A stretch of 64,000 nucleotides of DNA, taken from Pleurodeles waltl. Its lineage: Eukaryota; Chordata; Amphibia; Caudata; Salamandridae. Numbering within the stretch: the stretch's first letter is position 1; every line of letters starts with the position of its first letter. Made by a program: the position numbers and the translations under genes. Location: contig NW_027150022.1 in NCBI RefSeq assembly GCF_031143425.1, positions 87,001 to 151,000 on the forward strand, given 5' to 3'. A model generated the notes under the pieces. That model ran no database searches. It had not been told where the DNA came from and saw only the letters and a program-made list of their open reading frames with translations. Positions 61,801 through 64,000 of the stretch are shown here, one piece after another.

Positions 61801-62518
61801 CCCCCCTACTCCCACTCTCTGAGTCTGCTCTTCCTCCCCCCCCATTTCCCCCACTAGGCTCTGCCTATTTCCCCTCTCTCTGCCCCCGTACTGCCTTCCT
61901 ATGCTCCGCCTATTCCTCCTCTCTCTGCCTGCCCTTCTTGCCCACCCCTACTGCCCTCCTACTCCCCCTCTCTCAGCCTGCCCTTCTTGCTTACCCCCCC
62001 TCCTTACTCACCACCTATACTCCCTCTCTTCCCACTCTGGACCTATCCTTGCCCCTTCTGCGTGTGTGCACACACACTCAGCAACCACTCTGCAATCCAC
62101 CATTCACCATGCAGGCACAACTCCAGCCATGCTCTATACACACATGCACACACACACACACACAGACACAGTACTTACCAATTGACGAGTCATCTCTGAC
62201 TTACCTCTGCTTTGCCGCCATCAATCACCTGGTGCCGAGCCCGGGATTTGAACCCTGGTTGTCTGGCTGGAAGGCAGGAACTTACCCACTGGACCACACT
62301 GGCTTCCATGTCTTTAGCTTGTCAAATCGTCCCTATATCATGGCTGTGAATTATTCTCTGCAGTGGAAGCCATAAGCAATGACACCACGGCCTTTGTTTG
62401 GCTGATAGGGTCTCTTGCACAGTGAAAACCTATCAAGGAGTTGTAGCGCAGTGGCAACGTCAAGTGCCTTTGGTGCAGCAGGCTATTCCTATACAGGGGT
62501 TCAAATCCGGCCACCGGC
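58850..62518 (+). repeat. Macrosatellite unit 17 (class e, 3,669 bp)
   Basis: Matches unit 11 in length and marks at an offset of 22,133 bases: 39-base deletion, CCGGCGG, AGTAAGC, G-run of 12. Confidence 0.96.
60182..60216 (+). promoter_or_regulatory. Candidate CTCF site, unit 17
   Basis: Upstream motif and core identical to unit 1. Confidence 0.6.
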
Positions 62519-64000
62519 CTTAAAAATGCTTTTAGATGGAAAAAATACAGCTTTTGATTTTTTTAATTTAGAAATATTATTTTTACTTTAAAAAAATTCA
62601 GGAACAATTTAAATATATTTTGTGCATTAATGGTCTAAATTTCGAAATTTTAAATCCGCCCCCCACCTCCTTTTGCTCAAGTAGGTAAAAAAAGAGCAAA
62701 GCCTTATCTTCATTTATCAATGTATTCGTTTTTTCTTCTAATTGGTGTTTTGGAGAAGCCAAATATGGCTGGGGGCGGCAAAACTAAGCTGTATTATGTG
62801 AGGAGGGTGCCATTCACAGAATAAAATAGGCTAATCATGGTTACGAAGTGTTCTCTGCAGTGGAAACCATGAGCAACGACATCATGGCCTTTGTGTGGCT
62901 GATAGGGTCTCGTGCACTGCTAAAACCCATGAAGGAGTTGTAGCGCAGTGGCAAGGTCAAGTGCCTTTGGTGCAGCAGACTATCCTTGTACAGGGGTTCG
63001 AATCCAGCCCATGCCATTAAAATGCCTTTAGTTGGAAAAAATATAGCTTTTGATTTTTTTTATTTAGAAATATTATTTTTACGTTAAAAAAATACAGGAA
63101 CAATTGAAATATATTTTCTGCATTAATGGCCCGAATTTCGAAATTTTAAATCCGCCCCCACCTCCTTTTGCTCAAGTAGGTAAAATAGGAGCAGGCCTTA
63201 TCTTCATTTATCAATGTATTCGTTTTTTTCATCTAATTGGTGTTTTGGAAAACTAAGCTGTATTATGTGAGGAGGGTGCCATTCACATAATAAAATAGGT
63301 TGAATAGTGTTGATTTTTCATTTTGAAATGCTGTGTAAGGTTGTGTGCAGGTGAAAGAGCCTTTATTAGCTGCAGTCAGAAGGTAGCATGTTGAATTTTT
63401 GAAGAGATAGAAAAGGACAAAGTCAGGCCTTTGGTTGACTATTTCTTCAAGATGCATGGTGCAGCAAGTGTAGGGATGGAGCAGCTGGCTTGCCATGGCA
63501 CGGCATGGATTGGCCTGGCCTGGCATGGCCTGGCGTGCTGTGCTGCGCTGCGCTGTGCTGCGCCGTGCCATGGCAGGGCTCTGGGACTGGGACTTTAAAC
63601 ATCCCAGTCTTAGTCTGCAGCCTTTACAGTAAGCCCACAAACGCCCACGAACGCCCAGGTTCTGTATAGAGGATGACTGCAGGTACTTTTGGACCCTGCT
63701 AAGTGAGGGTGGGGTCCTTATCTGAAGGCCTTCCGGCGGAAAAATCCTTAGACTAAGACAGTTTGGCAACTTTAGAAATCTGCTGAAGATCATTTGTTGA
63801 AGGTCGTATCACAGCAGAAGCTCAGCAAAGTAAGCATGGGAGAACATTATTTGCATAGGACAGCCCCTTTCTCAATCCAATTATTATGCTGCAGTTGCCA
63901 TGTAGGATTACTAGAGGGAAGCAGTATGAACATAAATCCACAGAGAGGCTTTAAATCTGCTTGCTGAACTACCTCTTGTTCTTGTTGGTTTTTTAATGAG
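62519..64000 (+). repeat. Macrosatellite unit 18 (class g, truncated by window end)
   Basis: The first 1,482 bases of a unit, cut by the end of the window. CTCGTGCAC near 62908, CCGGCGG near 63741 and GGGAAGCAG near 63916 place it with units 12 and 14. Confidence 0.96.
63890..63924 (+). promoter_or_regulatory. CTCF-like site with core change, unit 18
   Basis: Same C to A core change as units 12 and 14; predicted weak or dead. Confidence 0.5.

Larger units (their letters stand above)
1..64000 (+). repeat. Macrosatellite array, about 3.65 kb unit, 17.4 copies
   Basis: The same 3,634-3,715 base sequence repeats head to tail across the whole window. I set the unit start at the landmark CTTAAAAATGCTTTTAGATG, which occurs at 1, 3661, 7375, 11014, 14648, 18287, 21922, 25582, 29297, 33006, 36717, 40386, 44093, 47761, 51468, 55138, 58850 and 62519. 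There is no inversion and no interruption by unrelated DNA, and the array runs off both ends. Units differ by a few recurring SNPs, homopolymer and CA length changes, and discrete indels of 8, 10, 11, 39, 45 and 52 bases. Such homogeneity with shared variants is what unequal exchange and gene conversion produce in macrosatellites. The phase chosen for the unit is arbitrary. Confidence 0.98.

Noticed and set aside
1..64000. CRISPR array or prokaryotic operon
   Set aside because: Repeats are 3.6 kb and contiguous rather than short with spacers; composition, SINE-like heads, CA repeats and lack of coding capacity indicate eukaryotic DNA.
1..64000. Ribosomal DNA or histone tandem array
   Set aside because: No rRNA conserved core, 5S-like sequence or histone reading frame is recognisable in the unit.
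1..64000. Endogenous retrovirus or LINE array
   Set aside because: No long terminal repeats, reverse transcriptase motif or long open frame in any unit.

Overview
The window is one homogeneous macrosatellite array. Seventeen complete tandem units and the first 1,482 bases of an eighteenth fill it from end to end, all in the same orientation, with no flanking single-copy sequence. Units are 3,634 to 3,715 bases long and look nearly identical by eye; most differences are a small set of diagnostic SNPs and indels. I find no convincing protein-coding gene. The sequence looks like animal, most likely vertebrate, nuclear DNA: tRNA-derived Pol III promoter elements, CA microsatellite, polypyrimidine minisatellite, and sites that read as vertebrate CTCF, YY1, SRF and octamer motifs. 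I cannot name the species.

Anatomy of a unit, using unit 1 positions. Bases 1-312 are the 3' part of an AT-rich module whose tRNA-like head lies at the end of the preceding unit. Bases 316-781 are a second, tandem copy of that module with its own tRNA-like head at 416-487. A single-copy stretch follows, holding a GC-rich hairpin (973-1057), an octamer and CCAAT box (1331-1363) and a strong candidate CTCF site with upstream motif (1372-1406). Bases 1407-2200 show nothing recognisable. A C-run/G-run hairpin (2206-2250) leads into about 800 bases of pyrimidine-rich minisatellite (2399-3190), an alternating purine-pyrimidine palindrome (3196-3209) and a CA repeat. A minus-strand tRNA-Gly-like SINE head (3375-3445) with an adjacent YY1-like site (3356-3364) comes next, and from 3479 the first copy of the module starts and runs into the next unit.

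Large-scale order. Diagnostic variants sort the units into classes: 1 and 7; 2 and 8; 3 and 5; 4 and 6; 9, 11, 13, 15 and 17; 10 and 16; 12, 14 and 18. Two blocks recur at a six-unit spacing: about 1-8,500 recurs at 21,922 onward, and about 29,900-41,867 recurs at 52,000-64,000. Two-unit (about 7.27 and 7.375 kb) duplications are nested within. Hybrid units mark crossover or conversion points.

The most interesting reading is functional: each unit carries co-oriented candidate CTCF, YY1 and Pol III/TFIIIC (A box and B box) sites. This resembles in layout the CTCF- and YY1-binding human DXZ4 macrosatellite, although I see no evidence of sequence homology to DXZ4. In units 12, 14 and 18 the CTCF core carries a base change at an important position, so sites may be active in only some units. 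All binding claims are motif reading and inference.
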